Position numbers and translations under genes: made by a program. The notes beneath the pieces are model-generated. The model ran no database searches, was not told the DNA's origin, and worked only from the letters and a program-made list of their open reading frames with translations. A stretch of DNA of 64,000 nucleotides from Micromonospora marina (GTDB lineage Bacteria; Actinomycetota; Actinomycetes; Mycobacteriales; Micromonosporaceae), in assembly GCF_900091565.1 (NCBI RefSeq), contig NZ_FMCV01000003.1, positions 124,001-188,000 on the forward strand. Direction: 5' to 3'. Shown in pieces: positions 1 through 9,529 of the stretch (position 1 is its first letter; each line of letters opens with the position of its first letter).

Positions 1-468
1 CGGCTGGGCGGTCTTGTAGGTGCGTCCCTCGGGCTTGCCGTCGGTGAGCTTCTTCGGGTCGAAGCTGTGCACCTCGCCGGTGCCGTCGGTGAACAGGACC
101 GTGCGGTCGCCGTGCAGCACGACGTGGCCGGGCTTGGCGCCCGGGTAGCTGATGTCGGTCATCTTGCCGGCGGTCGCGTCGAGGACCTGGAACCCGGACT
201 CGGTGGAGACGAACACACCCGTGTCGTTGCCGGCCGGGTTGATCCGGTTGAAGCCGGGCAGGGTGACGTCGTGCGCCACCTTCAGCGCTTCGCCGTCGAG
301 CACGTAGATGCCGCCGTCGTAGGTGATCGCCACCGGCTCCTGCACCGCGGCCGCGGCGGATGTTTCGGCCGCCGGTGTGGTCGCCTCGTCCGAATCGGAC
401 GCGCACGCGGTGAGCGCCAGCGTGGCCGCCACCAGGGCGGCTGCGCTGCTGACTTTACGATGCCTCAC
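1..468 (-). CDS. AztD-like zinc metallochaperone lipoprotein, 3' end beyond window
   Basis: Partial gene; the first 156 codons are visible. The GTG start at 468 gives a signal peptide ending in the lipobox-like run LALTACAS, so the mature protein should be a lipoprotein anchored by the Cys. What follows (AITYDGGIYVLDGE, DTGVFVSTESGFQVLD, VLFTDGTGEVHSFD) looks like beta-propeller blades, as in AztD, the periplasmic/extracellular zinc chaperone that hands Zn to the AztC binding protein. It is a second AztD-like gene beside the one at 1457-2650, but with its own promoter: a near-palindromic Zur box lies 24 bases upstream. I infer zinc-starvation expression. It could instead be a zinc-binding propeller lipoprotein of other function. 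Confidence 0.7.
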   Translation of the reverse strand, partial: MRHRKVSSAAALVAATLALTACASDSDEATTPAAETSAAAAVQEPVAITYDGGIYVLDGEALKVAHDVTLPGFNRINPAGNDTGVFVSTESGFQVLDATAGKMTDISYPGAKPGHVVLHGDRTVLFTDGTGEVHSFDPKKLTDGKPEGRTYKTAQP

Positions 469-491
469 GAACTGCTCCCTCAAACTGAAAC

Positions 492-506
492 TGACAATCA
501 TTTTCA
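492..506. promoter_or_regulatory. Candidate Zur box upstream of the AztD-like lipoprotein gene
   Basis: TGACAATCATTTTCA is an imperfect 7-1-7 inverted repeat that fits the actinobacterial Zur operator pattern (TGAnAA...TTnTCA). It lies 24 bases upstream of the GTG at 468 on the minus strand and about 43 bases past the stop of aztC, so it probably gives the second aztD-like gene its own zinc-controlled promoter. Confidence 0.7.
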
Positions 507-548
507 CTCACACTACAGGGGTGCCTCCCGGCCCGACGCCGGGGTGTC

Positions 549-1460
549 TCAACCTGACAGGCCGCCGATGATCGCCTCGGTGTTGAAGCGCATCATGCCC
601 AGGTAGCTCGGGGCGCCGCCGTCGGCTTCACTGAGCGACTCCGAGTACAGGGCGATCACCTTGACACTGACGCCGGCTTCGGAGACGAGGACCTCGGCCA
701 GCTTGGCCGGCTGTGAGGTGTCGACGAAGATCGCCGGCACCCGGTGGGTCCGGATGGCGGTGACCAGCGAGGCGAGATCCGACGCACTCGGCGACGCGAG
801 CGTCGTGCCGCTCGGGATGATCGCGCCGATGACCCGGAAGTCGTAGCGGTCGGCGAGGTAGCCGAACACATGGTGGTTGGTGACCAGGACCCGGCGCTCG
901 GACGGGATGGCGGCGAACCGCCGCGCGAGGTCCGCGTCCAGCTCGCCGACCTTTTTCGCGTACGCGTCCGCGCGCTCCCGCACCGCGCGGGCGTCCACCC
1001 CGTCGACGTGCTCGATGATCTCACCGGCGAGCAGCCGTACCACGGTGACCATTCGGGTCGGATCCGTCCAGAAGTGCGGATCCGGCAGACCGGCGGCGTC
1101 GCCGTCCCCGTACTCCATCGGGTCGATCCTGGTCCCCACCTCGACGGTCGGGACCTTCTCGGACTTCGCCGCCTCGACGTGGTGCAGGACGCCCTCTTCC
1201 AGCCCCAGCCCGTTGTAGACGACCAGGTCGGCCGTCTGCATGGTGTACGCCTCCCGGGCCGAGATGGCGAACGAGTGCGGGTCGGCGTTCGGCTTCATCA
1301 GCACGCTGACCTCGGCCTCGCCGCCGACGATCTCGGTGACGACGTCGCCGAGGATGTTCGTGGTGACCACGATGCGCGACTCGTCGGCCGAGGTGCAGGC
1401 CGCGCCGCCGGTCAGCAGGGCGCCGACGGCGAGCGTCGCGAAGAGCTTCCGTGCCCTCAT
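549..1460 (-). CDS. aztC: AztC-like zinc ABC transporter substrate-binding lipoprotein
   Basis: A 303-residue cluster A-I (ZnuA/TroA-type) metal-binding protein that captures Zn(II) outside the membrane for import. The signal peptide ends LLTGGAACTS with a lipidation Cys. Metal-ligand motifs of the family are present in order: PHSF near residue 62, DPHFWTDP near 126, NHHVFGY near 195 and the Asp of VDTSQ near 247. It lacks the long His/Asp-rich loop of ZnuA, as expected for AztC proteins that receive zinc from AztD. The ATG at 1460 overlaps the TGA of the preceding aztD by 4 bases, so the two are translationally coupled in the aztB-aztD-aztC operon. Confidence 0.88.
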   Translation of the reverse strand: MRARKLFATLAVGALLTGGAACTSADESRIVVTTNILGDVVTEIVGGEAEVSVLMKPNADPHSFAISAREAYTMQTADLVVYNGLGLEEGVLHHVEAAKSEKVPTVEVGTRIDPMEYGDGDAAGLPDPHFWTDPTRMVTVVRLLAGEIIEHVDGVDARAVRERADAYAKKVGELDADLARRFAAIPSERRVLVTNHHVFGYLADRYDFRVIGAIIPSGTTLASPSASDLASLVTAIRTHRVPAIFVDTSQPAKLAEVLVSEAGVSVKVIALYSESLSEADGGAPSYLGMMRFNTEAIIGGLSG

Positions 1461-2650
1461 CGGCCGACCTCCAGGACGAGATCCGGTCGCTCGGCGACCT
1501 TCAGCGTACGGGCGGTGCGCAGCCCGTCGCGGTAGTCGATCTCGTGGATGACCTGGCCCTCCGGATCGGCCAGGTAGGCGCGGTCGGCGTCCAGCGTCAG
1601 GCCGGTGGCACGCAGCGGCTTCTGGGCGAGGACCTTGCCGGTCCCGAGGTCGTAGCTGATCAGCGTGTCGGAGGCGTCGAGGGCGAGCACCGTGCTGCCG
1701 TCCGCCGGTGACGCGGCGGCCACCAGGTCGCGGCCGGTGGCCGGCACGTACCGCAGGGTGGCCTTGGCGGCGTTCACCGACCAGATGCCGGTGCGGTCCG
1801 CCACCGCGGCCTCGTTGCTGCGCGGCCGGTAGCCGAACCCGCCCGGCGGGACCGGTGTGCGCGGGGAGGCAAGCACCCTGGCGGTCAGCTTGTCGCCCTC
1901 CTGCTTGATCCGGACGATGCTGTCCTCACACGCGATCACCGCGCCGCCACGCAGGACGGCCCACCCGCGGGGCGCCGCGCAGGGCGCCTCGAAGGCGCCG
2001 GTCGGCTGGCCCTTCGCGTCCGTGGCGACGATCCGGTCGGCCGGTCGTTGCGGGTCGTCGCCCATGGCGACGAGGAGTTGCTCCGCGTACGGCACGGCCA
2101 GCGGCGTGGAGCTGTTCGAGTCGATCGAGGCCAGCTCGGCGACCCGGCCGGCCTCGAGTTCGCGTCGGTCGAGAACCGTCACCTTGCCGTCGGCGGTGCC
2201 GACCGTGGTGTGGGCCTCGAAGCCGGCGACCGTCCGGACCGGGGCGGCCAGCGACAGGGTTCCGACGGACCGGGACGGTGCCCGGTAGTAGTGGACATGG
2301 TCGGTGTGGTCGACGGTCCACACGCCGGCGTCGACGATCTCCAGAGCGCGGTCACCGTCGTCGACGTAGACGAAGCGCCCGTCCTCGGTGAGCCGCTCGG
2401 CGGCGACCGACAGGCCGACGTCCTTCTCCGATCCGGTGCTCAGGTCGTGCAGGCGCAAGTGCTGCGCGCCGCGGGTCGCGTACGCGATGGCCGACTGCGG
2501 CTCGGCCAGTTCCTCGGCGCCTTCCACGTAGCCGTGTGGCGTCTCCTCGACGTCTTGCGGTTGTTGTCTCGGCGAGCCGCACGCGGGGATCGCGAGCGCG
2601 AGGCCCAGGGCGGCCACGCCGAAGAACCGTCTGGTGGTGCCGATGATCAC
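1457..2650 (-). CDS. aztD: AztD zinc metallochaperone, beta-propeller lipoprotein
   Basis: A 397-residue secreted lipoprotein. The GTG at 2650 is chosen because it overlaps the permease stop (GTGA) and yields a clean signal peptide with the lipobox LAIPACGS. The mature part consists of repeating blades with short hydrophobic strands and turns, for example QHLRLHDLSTGSE, RFVYVDDGDRALEIVD and TVLALDASDTLISYDLGTG, typical of WD40/YVTN-like propellers. AztD proteins bind zinc and pass it directly to AztC; the gene sits between the permease and aztC as expected. The His pairs in TDHVHYYR and in the EETPHGYVEG segment near the N terminus are possible ligands (inference). Confidence 0.85.
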   Translation of the reverse strand: MIIGTTRRFFGVAALGLALAIPACGSPRQQPQDVEETPHGYVEGAEELAEPQSAIAYATRGAQHLRLHDLSTGSEKDVGLSVAAERLTEDGRFVYVDDGDRALEIVDAGVWTVDHTDHVHYYRAPSRSVGTLSLAAPVRTVAGFEAHTTVGTADGKVTVLDRRELEAGRVAELASIDSNSSTPLAVPYAEQLLVAMGDDPQRPADRIVATDAKGQPTGAFEAPCAAPRGWAVLRGGAVIACEDSIVRIKQEGDKLTARVLASPRTPVPPGGFGYRPRSNEAAVADRTGIWSVNAAKATLRYVPATGRDLVAAASPADGSTVLALDASDTLISYDLGTGKVLAQKPLRATGLTLDADRAYLADPEGQVIHEIDYRDGLRTARTLKVAERPDLVLEVGR

Positions 2651-3525
2651 AAACTTCCTTCCGGTACCGGGTGGGGGGCGGGCGTGCGGGCCGGCGACCG
2701 ACGGCGTCGCACCGCGGTCGTGACCCGGCGCACGCCGAGAATCACGAAGAACAGCAGGACCGCGACGGCCGCGATGGTGGCGCCGGCGGCGGTCGCCGCG
2801 TGCCACGAGAGCCACAGGCCGGCCACGGTCGCGGCCGAGCCGATGCCGAAGCTGGTGAGCATCACCGCCGGGAGCCGCCGCGCGACGAGCATCGCCGCCG
2901 CCGAGGGCGCGATCAGCATGCCGAAGGCGAGCAGGGTGCCGACGACGCTGAAGGCGACCGCCATCGTGATGGTGAGCAGGGCCAGCATCACGGCGTTGGC
3001 GATCTCGGGGCGCAGACCGAGGGTCCGGGCCTTGCGCGGGTCGAAGGTGAGTGCCAGGAACGGCCGGTAGCAGACGGCGGAGGTCACCGCGATCACGGCG
3101 ACCGCGCCGGCGAGCAGCAGCAGGTCGGGCCACCGGATGGCCAGCACGTCGCCGAACAGGAACGCGGTCAGGTCGGTCGCGAAGGACCGCGAGTGCGAGA
3201 CGACGATCACCCCGACCGAGAGCATCCCCACGAACAGCAGCCCGATGCTGGTGTCGCGCCCGAACTCGCGGCTGTGCCGCAGGGCGTTGACGCCGACCGC
3301 CATGGCGAACGCGCTCGCGGCGGCCCCGACGACGAGGTTGCCGCCGAAGATCGACGCGATGGCGACACCGGGCAGCATGCCGTGGCTCATCGCCTCGCCG
3401 AGGAAGGTCATGCCGCGGGCGATCACCCACACGCCGACCAGGGCGCACGCGGCGGCCAGCAGGACGCCACCGATGAGCGAGCGGACGACGAAGGACACGG
3501 TGAACGGTTCGAGCAGCGACGCCAT
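2647..3525 (-). CDS. aztB: Zinc ABC transporter permease AztB (ZnuB/TroC family)
   Basis: Integral membrane subunit of the zinc importer with about eight hydrophobic helices; the region VVIARGMTFLGEAMSHGMLPG near residues 33-53 is the conserved coupling part of the ABC-3 permease family. I chose the ATG at 3525 (MASLLEPFTVSF) because the longer possible start at 3564 would run translation through the putative Zur box. The last residues (PVPEGSL) overlap the aztD start by four bases. It heads a minus-strand operon aztB-aztD-aztC, divergent from the ATPase gene aztA, with only about 50 bases between the two starts. Confidence 0.88.
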   Translation of the reverse strand: MASLLEPFTVSFVVRSLIGGVLLAAACALVGVWVIARGMTFLGEAMSHGMLPGVAIASIFGGNLVVGAAASAFAMAVGVNALRHSREFGRDTSIGLLFVGMLSVGVIVVSHSRSFATDLTAFLFGDVLAIRWPDLLLLAGAVAVIAVTSAVCYRPFLALTFDPRKARTLGLRPEIANAVMLALLTITMAVAFSVVGTLLAFGMLIAPSAAAMLVARRLPAVMLTSFGIGSAATVAGLWLSWHAATAAGATIAAVAVLLFFVILGVRRVTTAVRRRRSPARTPAPHPVPEGSL

Positions 3526-3548
3526 CACCGGAGCGACTATAGTGCAAC

Positions 3549-3563
3549 TGATAATCGATACCA
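3549..3563. promoter_or_regulatory. Candidate Zur box between divergent aztB and aztA
   Basis: TGATAATCGATACCA resembles the better Zur boxes in this window but its symmetry is weaker (about 4 of 7 paired positions). It lies centrally in the short spacer between aztB and aztA, so a single operator could control both halves of the transporter. Confidence 0.5.
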
Positions 3564-3576
3564 TTTAGGGGGAGTG

Positions 3577-4233
3577 GTGGGCACCGAGGTCCTGGCCGTC
3601 GAGAACGTGGCCTTCCGGTACGCCGGAGTTCCGGTCCTGCGGGACGTGAACCTGCGCGTGGAAGCGGCCTCCACGGTCGCCGTGACCGGCGCGAACGGCT
3701 CCGGCAAGAGCACGCTGCTGCACCTGCTGGCCGGTGTCGAGCAGCCGGCCGAGGGCAGCGTCCGGCGGCGGGCCGGCTGCCGGCTGGCCCTGCTCCCGCA
3801 GCGAACCGGCGACATCGACGCGCTCCCGCTGACCGTAGCCGAGTGCGTGCGGATCGGCCGGTTCCGGCCGCGCCGACGCCTGAACCGCGACGACCGCGCC
3901 GCCGTGACCGTGATCATGGAGCGACTCGACCTCGCCCACCTTGCCCGGCGGCGACTGCGGGAACTGTCCGGCGGGCAGCGTCAGCGCGCCCTCATCGCCC
4001 AGACCCTGGTCCAGGCCGCCGACGTCTACGTGCTGGACGAGCCCACTGTCGCTCTCGACGCGACGAGCCGGCGACACGTCCACGACCTGCTCGCCGAGCG
4101 GGTCCGTGCCGGCGCGGCGGTCGTCTTCGCCAGCCACGACGCCGCCGACGCCACCCTCGCCGACCGCACGGTGCGACTCACGGGTGCGCTGGGCCACTCC
4201 GTCGGCGACGCCGCGGTCCACCACGGACCGTGA
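3577..4233 (+). CDS. aztA: Zinc ABC transporter ATP-binding protein AztA
   Basis: A 218-residue ABC ATPase that powers the AztB permease at the inner face of the membrane. Walker A is GANGSGKST near residue 38, the Q-loop is in LLPQRTG, the signature is LSGGQRQR, Walker B is VYVLDEPT, and the switch His is in FASHD. GTG codons at 3574 and 3577 are both possible; the second keeps better spacing from the GGGGGA Shine-Dalgarno run. It is transcribed away from aztB from the shared operator region. The gene is compact, as usual for ABC-3 ATPases. Confidence 0.88.
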   Translation: MGTEVLAVENVAFRYAGVPVLRDVNLRVEAASTVAVTGANGSGKSTLLHLLAGVEQPAEGSVRRRAGCRLALLPQRTGDIDALPLTVAECVRIGRFRPRRRLNRDDRAAVTVIMERLDLAHLARRRLRELSGGQRQRALIAQTLVQAADVYVLDEPTVALDATSRRHVHDLLAERVRAGAAVVFASHDAADATLADRTVRLTGALGHSVGDAAVHHGP

Positions 4234-4275
4234 TCGTCGGAACCGCTTCGCGCCACACCCCACCGCGTGTCAGAA

Positions 4276-4294
4276 AACGAAAACCGGTACCGGT
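4276..4294. promoter_or_regulatory. Candidate Zur box upstream of the bL32-GTPase-Zur operon
   Basis: AACGAAAACCGGTACCGGT has the same left arm (AACGAAAAC-C) as the strong box at 10044-10062, with a poorer right arm. It lies about 35 bases upstream of the bL32 start, so the operon down to zur is probably zinc-repressed and autoregulated. Confidence 0.55.
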
Positions 4295-4329
4295 AGTGTC
4301 GAGTCTGACCGGTGGAAGAAGGAGATCTC

Positions 4330-4509
4330 ATGGCCGTACCGAAGCGGAAGATGTCGCGGTCGAACACCCGGCACCGGCGCTCGCAGTGGAAGGCGAGCGT
4401 GCCGCAGTTGACTCCCTGCCCCTGTCCGCGCAGGGAGATGGTGGTGCCGCACCGGGCCTGTACGCACTGCGGCCTGTACAAGGGGCGTCAGGTGGTGGAT
4501 CAGCCGTGA
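4330..4509 (+). CDS. rpmF: 50S ribosomal protein bL32, alternative copy
   Basis: A 59-residue bL32 with the diagnostic start [20 protein letters not shown]. The Shine-Dalgarno AAGGAGAT lies six bases before the ATG. Actinobacteria often keep a second, zinc-free bL32 under Zur. This copy is unusual because four Cys remain: C30 and C32 in a CPCP run where the zinc form has CxxC, and C44/C47 as a normal CTHC. The shortened first pair may no longer bind zinc well. The stop overlaps the start of the downstream CobW-type GTPase by four bases. Confidence 0.93.
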   Translation: MAVPKRKMSRSNTRHRRSQWKASVPQLTPCPCPRREMVVPHRACTHCGLYKGRQVVDQP

Positions 4510-5738
4510 CGGGCCGGTTGCCGGTGACCGTGCTGTCGGGGTTCCTCGGCGCGGGCAAGACGAGCCTGCTCAACCATGTGCTCGCCAATCGGGACGGGTT
4601 GCGGGTGGCGGTGATCGTCAACGACATGAGCGAGGTGAACATCGACGCCGCGCTGGTCCGCGACGGCGGGGCGTTGTCGCGTACGGAGGAGCGGCTGGTC
4701 GAGCTGACCAACGGGTGCATCTGCTGCACGCTGCGCGACGACCTGCTCGACGAGGTGGCCCGGCTGGCGCGGTTGGGCCGGTTCGACTATCTGCTGATCG
4801 AGTCCAGCGGGATCTCCGAGCCGATGCCGGTGGCCGCCACGTTCGCCTTCGGGGTGGAGGGCGGGCAGATCCTGGACGACCTCGCCCGACTGGACACCAC
4901 TGTCACTGTGGTCGACGCGGCGGGCCTGCTGGCCCGGATCGAGGCGGGAGAGACGCTGGAGGCGCGCGGCCTGGCCGCGTACGAGGGGGACGATCGCAGC
5001 GTCGCCGACCTGCTGGTCGACCAGATCGAGTTCGCCGACGTGCTGGTGGTGAACAAGATCGATCTGGTGTCCCCGGAAAACCTGACGGTGGTGGAGGCGC
5101 TGTTGACCCGGCTCAACCCGGCCGCCCGGCAGGTCCGTGCCGTGCGCGGTCGGGTGTCACCGGCGGCGATCATGAATACCGGCCGGTTCGACCTGGATCG
5201 GGCGGAGACCGCGCCCGGCTGGGTGGCCGAGCTCAACGGTGAGCACGTGCCGGAGACCGAGGAGTACGGCATCTCCAGCATCGTGTTCCGCGACCACCGG
5301 CCGTTTCACCCTCAGCGCCTGTGGGAGCTGCTTGCCAGCGGCCTGGATGCCTTCGGTGTGGTGCGGTCGAAGGGGTTCCTGTGGCTGGCCAGCCGCCCGG
5401 ACGTGGTGGCGCTCTGGTCCCAGGCCGGGCCGTCCGGTCGGTGCGATCCGGCCGGGGTGCCCGTGGCGGTGTCGGGGGAGTGGCCGGAGGATCCCGTCGA
5501 GCGGGCGGAGCTGGAGTCCCGCTGGCATCCGGTGTTCGGTGATCGCCAGCAGGAACTGGCCCTCATCGGCGTCGGCCTCGACGGCGACGGACTCCGGGCG
5601 GCACTGACCGCCTGTCTGCTCACCGACGCGGAGGTCGCCGCCGGGGAGCTCGGATGGCGGTCCCTTCCCGACCCGTTCCCCGAGTGGGACCTGGGCGACC
5701 TGGACCACCACGACCACGTCGAGCCGGTCCGGGTCTGA
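4506..5738 (+). CDS. COG0523 (CobW/P47K-type) GTPase, intact
   Basis: A 410-residue member of the COG0523 metallochaperone/MRF group. It starts at the GTG overlapping the bL32 stop. Walker A is GFLGAGKTS (residues 12-20), the metal motif is NGCICCTL (CxCC), the G4 motif VVNKIDL is intact, and the C-terminal CobW domain ([25 protein letters not shown]) is complete. In zinc-responsive operons such proteins either deliver zinc to essential enzymes or, as mycobacterial Mrf, recruit a hibernation factor to the ribosome. The bL32 neighbour favours the ribosomal role; the intact GTPase site favours metal delivery. I cannot decide between these. Confidence 0.85.
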   Translation: MTGRLPVTVLSGFLGAGKTSLLNHVLANRDGLRVAVIVNDMSEVNIDAALVRDGGALSRTEERLVELTNGCICCTLRDDLLDEVARLARLGRFDYLLIESSGISEPMPVAATFAFGVEGGQILDDLARLDTTVTVVDAAGLLARIEAGETLEARGLAAYEGDDRSVADLLVDQIEFADVLVVNKIDLVSPENLTVVEALLTRLNPAARQVRAVRGRVSPAAIMNTGRFDLDRAETAPGWVAELNGEHVPETEEYGISSIVFRDHRPFHPQRLWELLASGLDAFGVVRSKGFLWLASRPDVVALWSQAGPSGRCDPAGVPVAVSGEWPEDPVERAELESRWHPVFGDRQQELALIGVGLDGDGLRAALTACLLTDAEVAAGELGWRSLPDPFPEWDLGDLDHHDHVEPVRV

Positions 5739-5740
5739 TC

Positions 5741-6481
5741 ATGTCGATGATGCTTGCTCCCGCTCCCGCTGCCGTGGCCCGGTGGCGGCGGGACTGGGAA
5801 ACGGTGATGCGGTTCTACCAACCGGGCCGGGACGAGTTCCTCTCCGCCGGCCTCGCTGCGGTGGAACAGACGCTCGGCCGCTCACCGGAGCGGGTGCTCG
5901 ATGTCGGTGGTGGGCCCGGTACCACCGCCGAGGCGATGCTGCGGCGGTGGCCCGGCGCCCACGTCACCGTGCTCGACGTCGACCCGGCCCTGCTGGCGTT
6001 GACCGGCACCGCGATGCCGCACGTGTCGACCGTGCGGGCCGACATCGCCACCGAGCAGTGGCTGGCGTCCGCCGGTGGCCCGTACGACGTCGTGCTGGCG
6101 CTGATGACCGTGCACTACCTGACCGCAGACCGGGTGCGCGACTGGTACGCCGAGGCCCGGCAACTGCTGCGACCGGGCGGGCTACTTCTCGTCGGTGACG
6201 CGATGCGGGACGCTGCGTCCGTGGTACCGGCCCCGCCGGCAGGCGGAGGCGCCGACCCCTGGGCGGCGTGGTGGTCCATGCTCGGCGGCGAACCGGCGAT
6301 GGCGCCGCTGCTTCGCCAGCGGGCAGCCGTCCTGACCGGCCTCGCCTGCGCCGAGTTCATCGCGCCGGTCCACTGGCACCGGGATGCCGCCCGTCGAGCC
6401 GGCTTCGCCGACGCGACGGTGCTCCACCAGCGAGCTGATCATGTCCTGGTCTCCTTCCGCCGTTCCGGGGACATCCGATGA
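5741..6481 (+). CDS. Class I SAM-dependent methyltransferase
   Basis: A 246-residue Rossmann methyltransferase. The SAM-binding motif VLDVGGGPGTT is near residue 51, the acidic end of strand 2 is VTVLDVDPALL, and motif IV is YDVVLALMTVHYLT, followed by LLRPGGLLLVGDAM. The ATG at 5741 lies two bases past the stop of the GTPase, so it belongs to the same operon. The substrate is unknown. Its place between a Zur-regulated GTPase and zur suggests a role in zinc starvation, for example methylation of a small molecule or ribosome component, but the sequence does not show which. Confidence 0.75.
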   Translation: MSMMLAPAPAAVARWRRDWETVMRFYQPGRDEFLSAGLAAVEQTLGRSPERVLDVGGGPGTTAEAMLRRWPGAHVTVLDVDPALLALTGTAMPHVSTVRADIATEQWLASAGGPYDVVLALMTVHYLTADRVRDWYAEARQLLRPGGLLLVGDAMRDAASVVPAPPAGGGADPWAAWWSMLGGEPAMAPLLRQRAAVLTGLACAEFIAPVHWHRDAARRAGFADATVLHQRADHVLVSFRRSGDIR

Positions 6482-6813
6482 GTACCAGCGCGGTCACCGG
6501 CGTCTACGGCGACGGTCATCGCCGCCGTGCGCTTCGCCAGCGGGGGAGACAGGGCGTTCCGGAGGACCCGGCGAAAGACGTCGGTGCCCTTCGCGAAGCG
6601 GTGCGGGCCAGCCGGTACGCGGTCCTGATCCGGGCGGGCTGCCTCGGTGCCTGCCATCGGGCACCCGCGCTGCTCCTGCTCACCGCCCCGGCGGCAGGCG
6701 GGCGACCGGCGCTTATCGGGCCGGTCGGGACAACGCGGCACCGTCGAGCTGTCGGTCGGCATCACCGTCGCGGTGCTCCGAGTGCCGGCCCCGGACGGAG
6801 CAGAAAAAGGTGA
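6478..6813 (+). CDS. Small Cys-containing protein, possibly thioredoxin-like ferredoxin, probably frameshifted
   Basis: The ATG overlaps the methyltransferase stop (ATGA). Residues near 45-62 (YAVLIRAGCLGACHRAPALL) recall the Cys region of thioredoxin-fold [2Fe-2S] proteins. The annotated frame then degenerates to an Arg/His-rich tail ending at 6813. In the next frame the bases about 6730-6823 encode a normal-looking tail, GTVELSVGITVAVLRVPAP, whose TGA overlaps the zur ATG exactly like the other junctions of this operon. I therefore suspect a one-base insertion or two-base loss (real or sequencing) around 6690-6735. Confidence 0.45.
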   Translation: MSTSAVTGVYGDGHRRRALRQRGRQGVPEDPAKDVGALREAVRASRYAVLIRAGCLGACHRAPALLLLTAPAAGGRPALIGPVGTTRHRRAVGRHHRRGAPSAGPGRSRKR

Positions 6814-6819
6814 CAGTCG

Positions 6820-7227
6820 ATGACAACGAATCCGATCCCCGGTGCCGTCCGCAACACCCGACAGCGGGCGAAGGTGGTCGAGCTGCTCAGCCGCTCGGAC
6901 GAGTTCCGCAGCGCACAACGACTGCACGCGGAACTCCGTGAAGGGGGAGCGGTGGTGGGCCTCACCACCGTCTACCGCACGTTGCAGGCACTTGCCGACG
7001 CGGGTGAGGTGGACATCCTGCGCCTGCCCACCGGAGAGCAACTGTTCCGGCGGTGCAGCCGTACCCACCACCACCACCTGGTGTGCCGGCACTGCGGTCG
7101 CACCGTCGAGATCACCGGACCGGCTGTCGAGGCGTGGGCCCGCCGCACCGCCAGCCAGCACGGGTTCACCGACGTCAACCACACCCTGGAGATCATGGGC
7201 ACCTGCGCCGAGTGCGCCACCCGGTGA
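6820..7227 (+). CDS. zur: Zinc uptake regulator Zur (FUR family)
   Basis: A 135-residue FUR-family repressor with a winged helix (NTRQRAKVVELL ... GLTTVYRTLQALADAGEVD) and a metal core: the HHHH run near residue 83, the CRHC structural zinc pair and a C-terminal CAEC pair. These features and its position at the end of an operon with alternative ribosomal protein and aztABCD genes identify it as Zur. It should bind DNA with Zn(II) and repress the boxes listed here, including the one before its own operon (autoregulation). Of the three FUR paralogues in the window this has the best claim to the name. Confidence 0.82.
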   Translation: MTTNPIPGAVRNTRQRAKVVELLSRSDEFRSAQRLHAELREGGAVVGLTTVYRTLQALADAGEVDILRLPTGEQLFRRCSRTHHHHLVCRHCGRTVEITGPAVEAWARRTASQHGFTDVNHTLEIMGTCAECATR

Positions 7228-7230
7228 CTG

Positions 7231-7248
7231 CCGGCTCGTTGAAGCCGG
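7231..7248. terminator. Small hairpin between convergent zur and fur-like genes
   Basis: CCGGCT, a six-base loop and AGCCGG form a perfect 6-bp stem in the 29-base gap between two convergent genes. It has no T tract; it could act as a weak bidirectional terminator. Confidence 0.35.
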
Positions 7249-7256
7249 TGCCAGGA

Positions 7257-7691
7257 TCAGGTTGCCGGGGTCGTGGTGCAGGTGGCGCAGTGCCCGTGCA
7301 GGTCGATCCGGTCGGCGTGCGGGGTGAAGCCGGTGGCCGCCCGTAGCTCGCGGAGCCACGTCTCCACCAGATGCGGCGGGCACTCGGTGACCAGGCCGCA
7401 GTCGTCGCAGAGCAGGTGTTGGTGCGGGGTGTCCGGGCAGCGACGATAGGCGCGTTCCCCACCTACGTCGAAGGTGTGCAGCAACCCGACCTCGGCGAGC
7501 CGGTGCAGTGCGCGGTACACGGTGCTGAGGCCGATCCGGTGACCGGCCCCGGTCAACGCCGAGTGCACGGCCTGCGCGGTCATCGGATGGGTCCGGCCGG
7601 TCAGCGCGGCGAGGATGGCCTGCCGTTGCCAGGTGGTGCGTACGCCGCTTGCCCGCAGCGGCGTGTCGGCGGCAGGTGTGGTCTCGCTCAT
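7257..7691 (-). CDS. FUR-family transcriptional regulator
   Basis: A 144-residue FUR-family protein. The DNA-binding helix region is TWQRQAILAAL ... IGLSTVYRALHRLAEVGLLH; the metal core carries HQHLLCDDCG, the HADRIDLHGHC segment and a final CATC. The CDDC and CATC pairs make a structural zinc site. The inter-domain sequence differs from Zur at 6820-7227, so the sensed metal is uncertain. It lies downstream of the bL31 gene on the same strand after a 218-base gap and may be read from that operon. Confidence 0.75.
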   Translation of the reverse strand: MSETTPAADTPLRASGVRTTWQRQAILAALTGRTHPMTAQAVHSALTGAGHRIGLSTVYRALHRLAEVGLLHTFDVGGERAYRRCPDTPHQHLLCDDCGLVTECPPHLVETWLRELRAATGFTPHADRIDLHGHCATCTTTPAT

Positions 7692-7909
7692 GGCCGGTCA
7701 CCTACGCCGGCCGACGTGGACGCCTCGCGCCTCGACGACCCGGCCACACGTCACGTGCCTGCCAGGGCGCGGATCATGCCGGCGCCGCCACGGCCGCCGG
7801 CGACCGCGAGCCGGTCGCCGGCGGCGACCAGCTCGCGGGGTACCAGGGCCGGTCGGCCGTGGCGGCGTCGACGGGCGGGCCGTACGCGCCGTCCAGCCGG
7901 CGCGCGCGG
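7692..7909. other. 218-base gap with no supportable gene
   Basis: Between bL31 and the fur-like gene. A minus-strand ATG at 7895 overlaps the bL31 stop and stays open to about 7698, but its product is an Arg/Pro-rich low-complexity run. Other minus-strand frames give short protein-like pieces such as GDRLAVAGGRGGAGMIRALAG, suggesting decayed coding sequence. I see no promoter or operator that I can defend. Confidence 0.3.
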
Positions 7910-8169
7910 TCATCGGGGTTGTTGCGGTCCGCGACGGGCGTACTTGGCGCGGAACTTCTCGACCCGGCCCTCGGTGTCGAGCAGGCGCTGTTTGCCGGTC
8001 CAGAAGGGATGGCTGGCCGACGAGATCTGGACGTCGATGACGGGGTAGGTGTTCCCGTCGGTCCATTCGATCGTCTGGTCGCCGGTGGCGGTGGAGCGGG
8101 TGAGGAAAGCGAAGTCGGCGCCCTTGTCTCGGAAGACGACCGGGCGGTACTCGGGGTGGATGCCGGGCT

Positions 8170-8173
<4 letters not shown>
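7910..8173 (-). CDS. rpmE2: 50S ribosomal protein bL31, type B (zinc-free form)
   Basis: An 87-residue type-B bL31: [16 protein letters not shown], then the conserved [21 protein letters not shown] tail. It has no Cys at all, so it is the C-minus paralogue that replaces zinc-binding bL31 when zinc is scarce, freeing zinc for reuse. The ATG overlaps the stop of the upstream CobW-like gene, so both are read from the Zur-controlled promoter near 9505-9519. Confidence 0.94.
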
Positions 8174-9483
<1,310 letters not shown>

Positions 9484-9504
9484 CACAATCCTCTCGACAC
9501 AAAC

Positions 9505-9519
9505 TGAAAACGGTTGTCA
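9505..9519. promoter_or_regulatory. Zur box between the Mrf-like gene and the winged-helix gene
   Basis: TGAAAACGGTTGTCA is a 7-1-7 inverted repeat with six of seven positions paired and an excellent match to actinobacterial Zur operators. It lies only 22 bases from the minus-strand ATG at 9483 and 11 bases before the plus-strand ATG at 9530, so it should overlap both promoters. Confidence 0.8.
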
Positions 9520-9529
9520 TTATAGGCAC

